Below are positions 43,653-50,932 of a DNA stretch of 64,000 bases, piece after piece (the first letter of the stretch is position 1; each line of letters starts with the position of its first letter). The position numbers and the translations under genes are program-made. This DNA is from Marivita sp046591575. GTDB lineage: Bacteria; Pseudomonadota; Alphaproteobacteria; Rhodobacterales; Rhodobacteraceae. The stretch spans positions 682,001-746,000 of the forward strand of contig NZ_JBIQWA010000001.1 in the NCBI RefSeq assembly GCF_046591575.1. The letters are read 5' to 3'. Under the pieces are notes generated by a model, which was not told where the DNA came from, searched no databases, and saw only the letters and a list, made by a program, of their open reading frames with translations.

Positions 43653-45112
43653 TCCAGGATCATGATCGCGCAGGCGGCTATTGGGGCGCGGTTTATGCCT
43701 TTACCGCCGTCAAAGGTTTGCAAGTCGTCATCGACGGTCCCGTTGGGTGTGAAAACCTGCCCGTCACTTCGGTATTGCATTATACAGATGCGCTACCGCC
43801 GCATGAGCTCCCCATCGTGGTTACTGGCCTCGGTGAGGAGGAGCTGGGTCGGGAGGGGACCGAGGGGGCTATGAAACGCGCCTGGAGTGTTCTCGATCCA
43901 GCTCTCCCAGCGGTGGTGGTCACGGGGTCGATTGCCGAAATGATCGGCGGAGGCGTCACACCGCAAGGCACCAATATTCAGCGTTTCCTGCCGCGCACCA
44001 TCGACGAGGATCAGTGGGAAAGCGCGGACCGCGCGATGACGTGGATCTTCACGGAATTCGGCATGACCAAGGGTCGGATGCCGCCCGAGAAGAAGCGCGA
44101 AGAGGGTGCGAAGCCGCGGGTCAATATCCTTGGGCCTATGTACGGCACGTTCAATATGCCAAGCGACCTGGCCGAGATCCGGCGTCTGGTCGAAGGCATC
44201 GGGGCCGAGATCAACATGGTGATGCCGCTGGGCGCGCATCTGGCCGAAATGCGGAACCTTGTGAACGCGGATGTAAACATCTGCATGTACCGCGAATTTG
44301 GTCGCGGCCTGTGTGAATGCCTTGGCAAACCATACCTGCAAGCGCCGATTGGCATGGACAGCACAACGAAGTTCCTGCGCAAGCTGGGCGATATGTTGGG
44401 CCTCGACCCGGAGCCGTTCATCGCACAGGAAAAGCATTCGACGCTGAAACCCGTCTGGGATTTGTGGCGGTCAGTCACGCAGGATTTCTTTGCGACCGCG
44501 TCTTTCGGGATTGTCGCGAACGAGACTTATGCGCGTGGTATCCGCAACTACCTTGAAGGCGATCTGGGTCTGCCTTGCGCCTTTGCCGTTGCCCGTGTGG
44601 CGGGTTCGAAAACCAACAACGAAGAAGTGCGGTCTTTTGTGCACAACAAAAAACCGCTCGTTCTGATGGGGTCGATCAATGAAAAGATGTACCTGGCCGA
44701 GATGAAGGCGGGGCATGGCCCGCAGCCGACATTCATTCCTGCCAGCTTTCCCGGCGCTGCGATCCGCCGCCATACCGGCACGCCGATGATGGGCTACGCG
44801 GGGGCAACTTACCTGCTGCAAGAGGTCTGCAACGGCCTGTTCGACGCTTTGTTTCACATTCTGCCGCTTGGATCAGAGATGGATCAGGCGGATGCCACCC
44901 TGACACCACTGCGCCGCGACTTCCCGTGGGATGCCGATGCGCAGGCCGAGCTGGACCGCATTGTGTCCCAGCATCCCGTACTCACCCGAATTTCTGCCGC
45001 CAAGAACCTGCGCGACGCCGCAGAGGCTGCAGCTTTGAAACAAGGCGCTGAACGTGTGGTCGTTGAGACCGTTCAGGCATTGTCCCAATCCCAAGGAGGA
45101 CCGAAGACATGA
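43646..45112 (+). CDS. bchZ: chlorophyllide a reductase subunit Z
   Basis: Second subunit of BchYZ. The 488 residues show DHDRAGGYWGAVYAFTAVKGLQ and IDGPVGCENLPVTSVLHYTDALPPHELPIVVTGLGEEELG near the N-terminus, with the cluster cysteine in GPVGCENLP, and a C-terminal segment with PWDADAQAELDRIVSQHPVLTRISAAKNLRDAAE characteristic of BchZ (quoted in pieces). It overlaps bchY and then pufQ (ATGA at 45109), so bchC to pufQ form one reading chain. The puf promoter is expected within the end of bchZ, as in Rhodobacter; I did not identify it. Confidence 0.96.
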   Translation: MLIQDHDRAGGYWGAVYAFTAVKGLQVVIDGPVGCENLPVTSVLHYTDALPPHELPIVVTGLGEEELGREGTEGAMKRAWSVLDPALPAVVVTGSIAEMIGGGVTPQGTNIQRFLPRTIDEDQWESADRAMTWIFTEFGMTKGRMPPEKKREEGAKPRVNILGPMYGTFNMPSDLAEIRRLVEGIGAEINMVMPLGAHLAEMRNLVNADVNICMYREFGRGLCECLGKPYLQAPIGMDSTTKFLRKLGDMLGLDPEPFIAQEKHSTLKPVWDLWRSVTQDFFATASFGIVANETYARGIRNYLEGDLGLPCAFAVARVAGSKTNNEEVRSFVHNKKPLVLMGSINEKMYLAEMKAGHGPQPTFIPASFPGAAIRRHTGTPMMGYAGATYLLQEVCNGLFDALFHILPLGSEMDQADATLTPLRRDFPWDADAQAELDRIVSQHPVLTRISAAKNLRDAAEAAALKQGAERVVVETVQALSQSQGGPKT

Positions 45113-45336
45113 CGGATTTTACCTCTTCTGACACACGCTCGCAGAAGCACTGTCACACAAAACGCGGACCCGAGTTTCTGGTCTATTTCAGCATTATCTT
45201 CATCTTTGCGATCCCGTTCGCAACGGTGATGTGGATGCTTGATATCTTCCGGAGGCAAACGCTCAACATGCGCGGCCCATTGGCACGCGCTTGGTGCGAA
45301 GCGGATCGGATCACGCCTCTTATTTTCTCTGCCTGA
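45109..45336 (+). CDS. pufQ: PufQ, bacteriochlorophyll synthesis-associated protein
   Basis: Small membrane protein that in Rhodobacter capsulatus is needed for normal bacteriochlorophyll synthesis and complex assembly, with no known catalytic role. The 75 residues contain one hydrophobic segment (GPEFLVYFSIIFIFAIPFATVMWML, residues 20-44, shown by its ends) and the C-terminal GPLARAWCEADRITPLIFSA block typical of PufQ. It overlaps the bchZ stop by four bases. Its early cysteine and histidine residues are not part of a known metal site. The gap to pufB is 121 bases and holds potential hairpins. Confidence 0.9.
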   Translation: MTDFTSSDTRSQKHCHTKRGPEFLVYFSIIFIFAIPFATVMWMLDIFRRQTLNMRGPLARAWCEADRITPLIFSA

Positions 45337-45359
45337 AAAGGTTGGAGACCAAGAACTGA

Positions 45360-45407
45360 CCACCCGGCGGGGTGGACAGGACCCGAGGGGCGTTAAACCC
45401 CCAAGGG
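45360..45407 (+). other. two RNA hairpins in the pufQ-pufB spacer
   Basis: CCACCC-GGCG-GGGTGG at 45360-45375 forms a six-pair stem with a four-base loop. Next, GGGG-CGTTAAA-CCCC at 45387-45401 lies inside a longer imperfect pairing of flanking CCC and GGG (45382-45407). In Rhodobacter the pufQ-pufB region is cut by RNase E so that pufBA messages survive longest, and hairpins 5' of pufB protect the ends. The pairing is seen; its role here is inferred. Confidence 0.5.
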
Positions 45408-45457
45408 ACCCGGCCGCAGGGAGTGCGGCGTCAGCATAACGTTCCGGAGGAAAGTTC

Positions 45458-45607
45458 ATGGCTGATAATACCGACCTGTCATTCACAGGTCTTACTGACG
45501 AGCAGGCCCAGGAGCTGCATTCCGTCTACATGAGCGGCCTTTGGCTGTTCTCGGCGGTTGCAGTGGTTGCACACCTCGCAACCTTCATCTGGCGCCCGTG
45601 GTTCTGA
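45458..45607 (+). CDS. pufB: light-harvesting 1 beta subunit
   Basis: LH1 beta polypeptide, 49 residues, not long enough for an ordinary gene search. It forms the ring around the reaction centre and binds bacteriochlorophyll a. MADNTDLSFTGLTDEQAQEL is the polar N-terminus, then one transmembrane helix with the ligand histidine in VVAHLATFIWRPWF (His39) at the C-terminal end. GGAGG at 45445-45449 is the ribosome binding site. It is followed by pufA 14 bases after the stop. Confidence 0.95.
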   Translation: MADNTDLSFTGLTDEQAQELHSVYMSGLWLFSAVAVVAHLATFIWRPWF

Positions 45608-45621
45608 GGAAGGATTAGAAA

Positions 45622-45777
45622 ATGGCAAAGTTCTACAAGATCTGGCTCATCTTTGATCCGCGTCGCGTGTTTGTCGCGCAAGGCGTGTTCCTGTTCCTGC
45701 TGGCTGCAATGATTCACCTGGTGGTGCTGTCCAACGGCATCAACTGGTTCGAAACAGCAGCAGCCGCTGGCATGTAA
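45622..45777 (+). CDS. pufA: light-harvesting 1 alpha subunit
   Basis: LH1 alpha polypeptide, 51 residues, pairing with PufB. It starts MAKFYKIWLIFDPRRVFVAQ, a hallmark of LH1 alpha, and has one transmembrane helix with the ligand histidine in AAMIHLVVLS (His32), followed by NGINWF, whose aromatic residues commonly hydrogen-bond the pigment. AAGGA at 45609-45613 precedes the start. The stop is followed by the hairpin described next. Confidence 0.95.
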   Translation: MAKFYKIWLIFDPRRVFVAQGVFLFLLAAMIHLVVLSNGINWFETAAAAGM

Positions 45778-45808
45778 GCCAGTCAGCTCGACACGAGCCC
45801 AAAAAATC

Positions 45809-45843
45809 GCTGCGGGCGGCATCTCTTTGAGCCCGCCCGCGGC
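45809..45843 (+). other. intercistronic hairpin between pufA and pufL
   Basis: An 11-pair stem, mostly G-C (GCTGCGGGCGG paired with CCGCCCGCGGC, one G-U pair, 13-base loop), lies in the 133-base gap between pufA and pufL and is not followed by a T-run. The same place in Rhodobacter carries a hairpin that protects the pufBA segment from 3' exonucleases, so that LH1 exceeds reaction centre protein. The structure is clear; the function is transferred by position. Confidence 0.85.
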
Positions 45844-45910
45844 AAAACCAAACGAAACATGACGGCTTCGACCCTGACGGGCCATGCCGACAAACGCGGA
45901 GATAAAGAAG

Positions 45911-46750
45911 ATGGCGCTGCTCAGCTTCGAGAAAAAATACCGCGTCCGCGGAGGGACGCTGATCGGCGGCGATCTGTTCGACTTCTGGGTTGGGCCCTTT
46001 TATGTGGGCTTCTTCGGAGTCACGACCGCCTTTTTCGCTCTGCTCGGTACAATCCTCATTTTTTGGGGTGCGGCAGATCAGGGCACATTCAATCCATGGC
46101 TTATCAACATCGCGCCGCCTGACCTGAGTTATGGTCTGGGCATGGCACCGCTGATGGAAGGTGGCTTGTGGCAGATCATAACGATCTGTGCGACAGGCGC
46201 GTTTCTAAGCTGGATGCTGCGCGAGGTGGAGATTTGCCGCAAACTGGGCATTGGCTATCATGTGCCCTTTGCCTTTGGTGTTGCGATTTTTGCGTATGTG
46301 ACGTTGGTGATTTTTCGCCCGCTTTTGATGGGTGCCTGGGGTCACGGATTTCCATATGGCATCTTTAGCCATCTCGATTGGGTGTCCAACACCGGCTACG
46401 CCTACCTGCACTTCCATTACAATCCGGCGCACATGCTGGCGGTGACGTTCTTTTTCACCACCACTCTCGCGCTTGCATTGCATGGTGGTTTGATCCTGTC
46501 CGCTGCTAACCCTGAAAAGGATGAAGAGGTGAAGACGCCCGATCATGAAGACACCTTCTTCCGGGATTTCATCGGCTACTCGGTCGGAACGCTTGGTATC
46601 CACCGCGTTGGTTTGCTTCTCGCTCTGAACGCCGGGTTCTGGTCCGCGATCTGTATCATCATCTCTGGCCCCGTCTGGACCAAAGGCTGGCCTGAATGGT
46701 GGAACTGGTGGCTCGAACTGCCCATCTGGGGCTCCAATGTGGGACTGTAA
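45911..46750 (+). CDS. pufL: photosynthetic reaction centre L subunit
   Basis: Core protein of the type-II reaction centre, with five transmembrane helices; it binds the special pair, accessory pigments, QA/QB and the non-haem iron. The 279 residues start MALLSFEKKYRVRGG at ATG 45911 (a longer frame from 45884 is rejected). Ligand histidines are visible in FSHLDWVSNTGY (special pair), HFHYNPAHMLAV and HGGLILSAANPEKDEE. It is spaced two bases before pufM. Confidence 0.98.
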   Translation: MALLSFEKKYRVRGGTLIGGDLFDFWVGPFYVGFFGVTTAFFALLGTILIFWGAADQGTFNPWLINIAPPDLSYGLGMAPLMEGGLWQIITICATGAFLSWMLREVEICRKLGIGYHVPFAFGVAIFAYVTLVIFRPLLMGAWGHGFPYGIFSHLDWVSNTGYAYLHFHYNPAHMLAVTFFFTTTLALALHGGLILSAANPEKDEEVKTPDHEDTFFRDFIGYSVGTLGIHRVGLLLALNAGFWSAICIIISGPVWTKGWPEWWNWWLELPIWGSNVGL

Positions 46751-46752
46751 TC

Positions 46753-47742
46753 ATGGCTGAGTATCAAAACATTTTCACGCAAGTTCAGGTTCAGGGGGCA
46801 CCCGAATGGGGGCTGGAGACTGAATCTTCCGACAGAGAGCGTATCGGGAAACCTCGGTTTTCCACGCTCGTCGGTTGGATTGGAAACGCCCAGCTTGGTC
46901 CGATCCACCTTGGATGGACAGGGATGGTGTCACTGGCAACCGGTATCCTTGCGCTGAACATCATCGGGTTGAATATGCTGGCGCAAGTCGGCTGGTCGAT
47001 CCCTGAATTTATCCGGCAACTGTTCTGGCTCGCGCTTGAGCCGCCAAGCCCGGAATACGGACTGACCATTCCACCACTGCAAGACGGCGGCTGGTACATC
47101 ATCGCAAGCTTCTTTTTGCTTGTGTCGGTGATGAGCTGGTGGGCAAGGACCTACATCCTTGCGATGGAACACAAGATGGGCAAACATGTTTTCTGGGCCT
47201 TCGGCTCGGCGATCTGGTTGTTCCTTGTGCTGGGTCTCTTTCGGCCGATCCTTATGGGATCGTGGTCAGAGGCGGTGCCCTACGGCATCTTCCCGCACCT
47301 TGATTGGACCACCGCGTTCTCGATCCGCTACGGAAACCTGTACTACAACCCGTTCCACGCGCTTTCGATTGTGTTCCTCTATGGTTCTGTTCTGCTTTTC
47401 GCGATGCACGGCGCAACCATTCTTGCCGTCACCCGGTATGGTGGCGACCGCGAGTTGGAACAGATCGTGGACCGCGGCACTGCCACGGAACGCGCCGCCC
47501 TCTTCTGGCGCTGGACCATGGGCTTTAACGCCACGATGGAAGGTATCCACCGCTGGGCATGGTGGTTCGCAGTCCTCACTCCGATCACAGGCGGCATTGG
47601 CATCCTGCTGACGGGCACCGTCGTCGATAACTGGTTCATCTGGGCCCAGGAGCACCACTTCGCACCAATGTATGACGGCTCATATGGCTACGAAGCTTTT
47701 GGTACGGGATATCAGGAGTTTATTGGACAGGAGACGAACTGA
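46753..47742 (+). CDS. pufM: photosynthetic reaction centre M subunit
   Basis: The partner of PufL in the reaction centre, 329 residues. The N-terminus MAEYQNIFTQVQVQGAPEWG is typical. Ligands appear in GIFPHLDWTTAFSIRYGNLYYNPFHALSI (quoted in part: HLDW and NPFH) and in MHGATILAVTRYGGDRELEQ, where the iron-ligand glutamate region follows. The C-terminus ends near GTGYQEFIGQETN. The stop shares one base with the pufC ATG (TGATG). No pufX-like gene follows. Confidence 0.98.
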   Translation: MAEYQNIFTQVQVQGAPEWGLETESSDRERIGKPRFSTLVGWIGNAQLGPIHLGWTGMVSLATGILALNIIGLNMLAQVGWSIPEFIRQLFWLALEPPSPEYGLTIPPLQDGGWYIIASFFLLVSVMSWWARTYILAMEHKMGKHVFWAFGSAIWLFLVLGLFRPILMGSWSEAVPYGIFPHLDWTTAFSIRYGNLYYNPFHALSIVFLYGSVLLFAMHGATILAVTRYGGDRELEQIVDRGTATERAALFWRWTMGFNATMEGIHRWAWWFAVLTPITGGIGILLTGTVVDNWFIWAQEHHFAPMYDGSYGYEAFGTGYQEFIGQETN

Positions 47743-48815
47743 TGCTTCCTAAGTGGTTCAATACATGGAACAGGGATAACCCGACCAACATCTACGGTCC
47801 GGCAATCCTTGTGGGGACGGCCGGTGTGGCCGTCACCGTCGCCGCCTTCATCGTCATCGTGGGCCAACCGTTCAAAACGGACAGCTTGCAAACCGGCCCA
47901 CGCGGGACGGGTATGTCGGTCCCTGAATTCGTCAATGAAGTCCGGGAGGCAGATCCGACCATAGCCGGTTATTTAAGACGAGAGGACATCACCGAAGAGG
48001 ATATCGCCGCAGTCAGCGCCGAAGCCTTGCAGAATGTTCCGCCGGCGCTGGGCAATATCTCGGACGAAGATTATGCCGAACTGATCGTGGCAATGCGGTC
48101 ATGGACGGGAATTCCCGACCTGATGGAAGACCCTGACAATTACCAAACCCAGATCGCCTATACGATGGTGGGTATGGTGCAAGGGATCAACGAAGACTGG
48201 ATCGGCCACGTTCAATCGAACGCTGTGGTGGGTGTGAATTGTTACACCTGTCACCGTGGACAAGCAGTGCCGAGCGAAATTTGGTTTCGTCTTGGCCCTG
48301 TGAACGAAGCCGCCGAAGGCTGGGCTGCGGTGCAGAACCGTGTGACCGTGCAGTCGCAGTTTACATCGCTGCCATCCGATGCACTCGAAGCGTATTTGCT
48401 GAATTACGAGCAAATCGGCGTGCATGATCTGGAATCCCATGTTGCCGAATATCCGGCAGACGGTATCCAGACCTGGCAACATACCGAGCGGACGTACAGT
48501 CTGATGAACTATGTCTCGAATTCGCTTGGGGTGAATTGTGTCTTCTGCCACAACAGTCGGGCCTTCTATGACCCTGAGCAGGTCACCCCGCAATGGGCGA
48601 CCGAACAGCTGGGCATTTCGATGGTTCAGGAAATCAACAATGATTGGCTTGTTCCCCTCGAAGGTCTGTATCCGCCGGAACGGCTTGGCCCGGTTTTTGC
48701 AGACGCGCCAAAGGCAGCGTGCAAGACATGCCACAAAGGGTATCAGCAGCCCTTGCAAGGACTTAACGTGATTGACGAATGGCCCGAACTGGCCCTCACC
48801 GATCCCGAGTCCTGA
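47742..48815 (+). CDS. pufC: reaction-centre cytochrome c subunit, three-haem form
   Basis: Cytochrome subunit bound to the periplasmic side of the reaction centre, reducing the photo-oxidised special pair. The 357 residues begin with an uncleaved-looking membrane anchor (about residues 19-40, no lipobox cysteine). Only three haem-binding CxxCH motifs occur: CYTCH 167-171, CVFCH 266-270 and CKTCH 327-331. In tetrahaem relatives a first motif is expected near residues 122-132, where this protein has WTGIPDLMEDPDNYQ with no cysteine. A three-haem PufC is known from Rhodovulum sulfidophilum, so the loss may be real and not an error. It ends the puf genes, followed by a spacer full of hairpins. 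Confidence 0.95.
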   Translation: MLPKWFNTWNRDNPTNIYGPAILVGTAGVAVTVAAFIVIVGQPFKTDSLQTGPRGTGMSVPEFVNEVREADPTIAGYLRREDITEEDIAAVSAEALQNVPPALGNISDEDYAELIVAMRSWTGIPDLMEDPDNYQTQIAYTMVGMVQGINEDWIGHVQSNAVVGVNCYTCHRGQAVPSEIWFRLGPVNEAAEGWAAVQNRVTVQSQFTSLPSDALEAYLLNYEQIGVHDLESHVAEYPADGIQTWQHTERTYSLMNYVSNSLGVNCVFCHNSRAFYDPEQVTPQWATEQLGISMVQEINNDWLVPLEGLYPPERLGPVFADAPKAACKTCHKGYQQPLQGLNVIDEWPELALTDPES

Positions 48816-48821
48816 TCACTT

Positions 48822-48976
48822 TCCCAAGCGATAGACTTATCGCTTGGGACGCCAGATCCGGTTTCGACAGGTTCCCAAACTAGAAACCGGATACGGGGCT
48901 CAACACCCCGGTTTCCTTCCTGTTGGCTACAGGAACTGGCGTCACGTCTCTGGGTACACCCGGCAAACGTGGCGCC
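48822..48976 (+). other. multi-hairpin RNA region between pufC and dxs
   Basis: Five successive stems cover nearly the whole 194-base spacer. (1) TCCCAAGCGATA with its exact complement, loop GACT, 48822-48849. (2) ATCCGGTTTC paired with GAAACCGGAT, 48856-48892. (3) CGGGG/CCCCG, 48894-48910. (4) TTCCTGT/ACAGGAA, 48917-48935. (5) a ten-pair stem GGCGTCACGT/ACGTGGCGCC (one G-U), 48938-48976, enclosing a five-pair stem with a TACA loop at 48950-48963. None has a following T-run, so these are unlikely to be intrinsic terminators alone. The ribosome binding site GAGGA for dxs follows at 48996-49000. It may act as a 3' stabiliser of puf mRNA, a processing site, or a dxs leader. Pairings are observed; no known riboswitch class is recognised. 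Confidence 0.7.
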
Positions 48977-49009
48977 TTCAATCCCTCATGTCCCCGAGGA
49001 GACTGCCAC

Positions 49010-50929
49010 ATGACACAGACCCCAAATCTTGATCGCATCGCAGGTCCTGCAGACCTCCGAACCATGGATGACGCAACGCTGAAGGCTGTGGCCGACGAAG
49101 TCCGATCCGAGGTGATTTCCGCCGTTTCGCAAACCGGGGGTCATCTTGGCTCCAGTTTGGGTGTGGTGGAACTGGCTGTGGCCATTCACGCCGTTTTCAA
49201 CACCCCGTTGGACAAACTGGTCTGGGACGTGGGTCATCAATGTTATCCGCATAAAATCCTGACCGGGCGGCGTGACCGTATGACGACGCTTCGTCAGAAG
49301 GGCGGGTTGTCGGGTTTCACCAAACGCAGCGAATCCGAATACGATCCATTTGGTGCCGCGCATTCCTCAACCTCTATTTCCGCAGCTCTTGGATTCTGTG
49401 TTGGTCGCGACATGGGTCGCCCGAGTGGTGATGGCATCGCCGTGATTGGCGATGGATCGATCAGCGCCGGTATGGCGTATGAGGCGATGAACAACGCAGG
49501 CCACGAAGGTCGACGGTTGTTTGTTATTCTCAATGACAACGAAATGAGCATTGCGCCGCCGGTTGGGGCGATGTCCTCGTATCTCAGCCGCCTTTACGCG
49601 AATGAGCCTTTGGCGCGCATGAAATCTCTTGCCGAGGGTTTTGAATCCGCACTTCCCGAACCGATGCGCGAAAGCGCCAAGCGTGCCCGCCAATTGGTGA
49701 CCGGCAATCTTCAGGCATCCGGGACGTTGTTTGAAGAGCTGGGTTTTGAATATATCGGCCCGATTGACGGCCACGACATGACCCAGCTTTTGCCGGTGCT
49801 GCGCGCTGCCCGAGCACGGGCGACGGGGCCGGTCCTGATCCATTGCTGTACGGTCAAGGGCAAGGGATATTCCTTTGCCGAGAACAGCGCCGACAAATAC
49901 CACGGTGTGGCCAAGTTTGACGTGCAGTCCGGCACACAGGCCAAATCGAAACCCAACGCACCAAGCTATACCAAGGTTTTTGGTGACACATTGACAGAAG
50001 AGGCGGCGCGCGATCCCAATATCGTGGGGATAACTGCGGCAATGCCTGGGGGCACCGGTATTGATATCCTGGCGGACCGCTTTCCATCTCGGGTGTTTGA
50101 TGTCGGTATTGCTGAACAACACGCCGTGACGTTTGCCGCTGGTCTGGCCGCAACCGGGCTCAAGCCGTTCTGCGCAATTTATTCGACTTTTCTGCAGCGC
50201 GGGTATGATCAGGTTGTCCATGATGTGGCCTTGCAAAACCTGCCGGTGCGGTTCGCAATTGACCGTGCCGGTCTGGTCGGGGCCGATGGGGCCACGCATG
50301 CTGGTGCCTTTGACGTTGGATATCTGACTGCCTTGCCAAATATGACCGTGATGGCTGCCGCAGATGAGGCCGAGCTTAAGCATATGGTGGCAACGGCGGT
50401 TGCACATGATAGCGGACCGATTGCGTTCCGGTATCCCAGAGGTGCGGGCAACGGTGTCGAGATGCCGGAACGCGGCGAGGTACTTGAAATTGGTAAGGGA
50501 CGCGTTCTGCAAGAGGGCAGCGATGTTGCCTTTCTGAGTTTTGGGGCGCATTTGACAGAAGTCGAAGCCGCAGCGCGTTTGTTGGAGAATGACGGGCTGT
50601 CTGTGACTATTGCGGACGCCCGGTTCGCCAAGCCGTTGGACATTGACCTCATTCTCAAACTTGCCGCGAGCCACGAGGCTTTGATCACCGTTGAACAGGG
50701 CGCACGCGGCGGGTTTGGTGCCATGGTTCTGCATGAACTTGCGGATCGTGGGGCGTTGGACAAGGGCCTCAAGATCAGAACGCTGACATTGCCCGATCGC
50801 TTTATCGACCAGGCATCACCAGATGATATGTATGCCGACGCGGGTCTGACACGGTTCGATCTGTATAAAACCGCGGTCTCGATCACGTCTGATGATGGTA
50901 AAGTGGTTCCGCTGGCAAAAGGTGCTTAG
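49010..50929 (+). CDS. dxs: 1-deoxy-D-xylulose-5-phosphate synthase
   Basis: Thiamine-diphosphate enzyme joining pyruvate and glyceraldehyde 3-phosphate, the first step of the MEP isoprenoid route and often rate-setting. The 639 residues from ATG 49010 include GGHLGSSLGVVELAVAIH, VWDVGHQCYPHKILTGRR, the ThDP-binding GDGSISAGMAYEAMNNAG, and DVGIAEQHAVTFAAGLA. A longer frame from 48923 reaches into the hairpin region and is rejected in favour of the ATG after GAGGA. Location after puf suggests supply of precursors for carotenoids and the phytyl tail is co-expressed with the photosystem. A second dxs elsewhere in the genome is likely in this order. Confidence 0.96.
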   Translation: MTQTPNLDRIAGPADLRTMDDATLKAVADEVRSEVISAVSQTGGHLGSSLGVVELAVAIHAVFNTPLDKLVWDVGHQCYPHKILTGRRDRMTTLRQKGGLSGFTKRSESEYDPFGAAHSSTSISAALGFCVGRDMGRPSGDGIAVIGDGSISAGMAYEAMNNAGHEGRRLFVILNDNEMSIAPPVGAMSSYLSRLYANEPLARMKSLAEGFESALPEPMRESAKRARQLVTGNLQASGTLFEELGFEYIGPIDGHDMTQLLPVLRAARARATGPVLIHCCTVKGKGYSFAENSADKYHGVAKFDVQSGTQAKSKPNAPSYTKVFGDTLTEEAARDPNIVGITAAMPGGTGIDILADRFPSRVFDVGIAEQHAVTFAAGLAATGLKPFCAIYSTFLQRGYDQVVHDVALQNLPVRFAIDRAGLVGADGATHAGAFDVGYLTALPNMTVMAAADEAELKHMVATAVAHDSGPIAFRYPRGAGNGVEMPERGEVLEIGKGRVLQEGSDVAFLSFGAHLTEVEAAARLLENDGLSVTIADARFAKPLDIDLILKLAASHEALITVEQGARGGFGAMVLHELADRGALDKGLKIRTLTLPDRFIDQASPDDMYADAGLTRFDLYKTAVSITSDDGKVVPLAKGA

Positions 50930-50932
50930 CGG

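Noticed and set aside
48822..48849. Intrinsic terminator after pufC
   Set aside because: The 12-pair stem is strong but is followed by CGCCAG rather than a T-run, so it is described as part of an RNA structure and not as a terminator.
47743..49009. pufX after pufM
   Set aside because: The frame after pufM is a clear pufC with haem motifs, and no small single-helix protein gene follows. pufX is absent from this window.
48838..49009. Thiamine pyrophosphate riboswitch in front of dxs
   Set aside because: Because Dxs uses thiamine diphosphate I looked for the conserved CTGAGA and the pyrophosphate-helix core of a THI box, and neither was present.
49367..50734. Long minus-strand open frame inside dxs (455 codons)
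   Set aside because: It lies wholly opposite dxs, has atypical composition and no recognisable motif. High GC in third positions of dxs explains the lack of stops.
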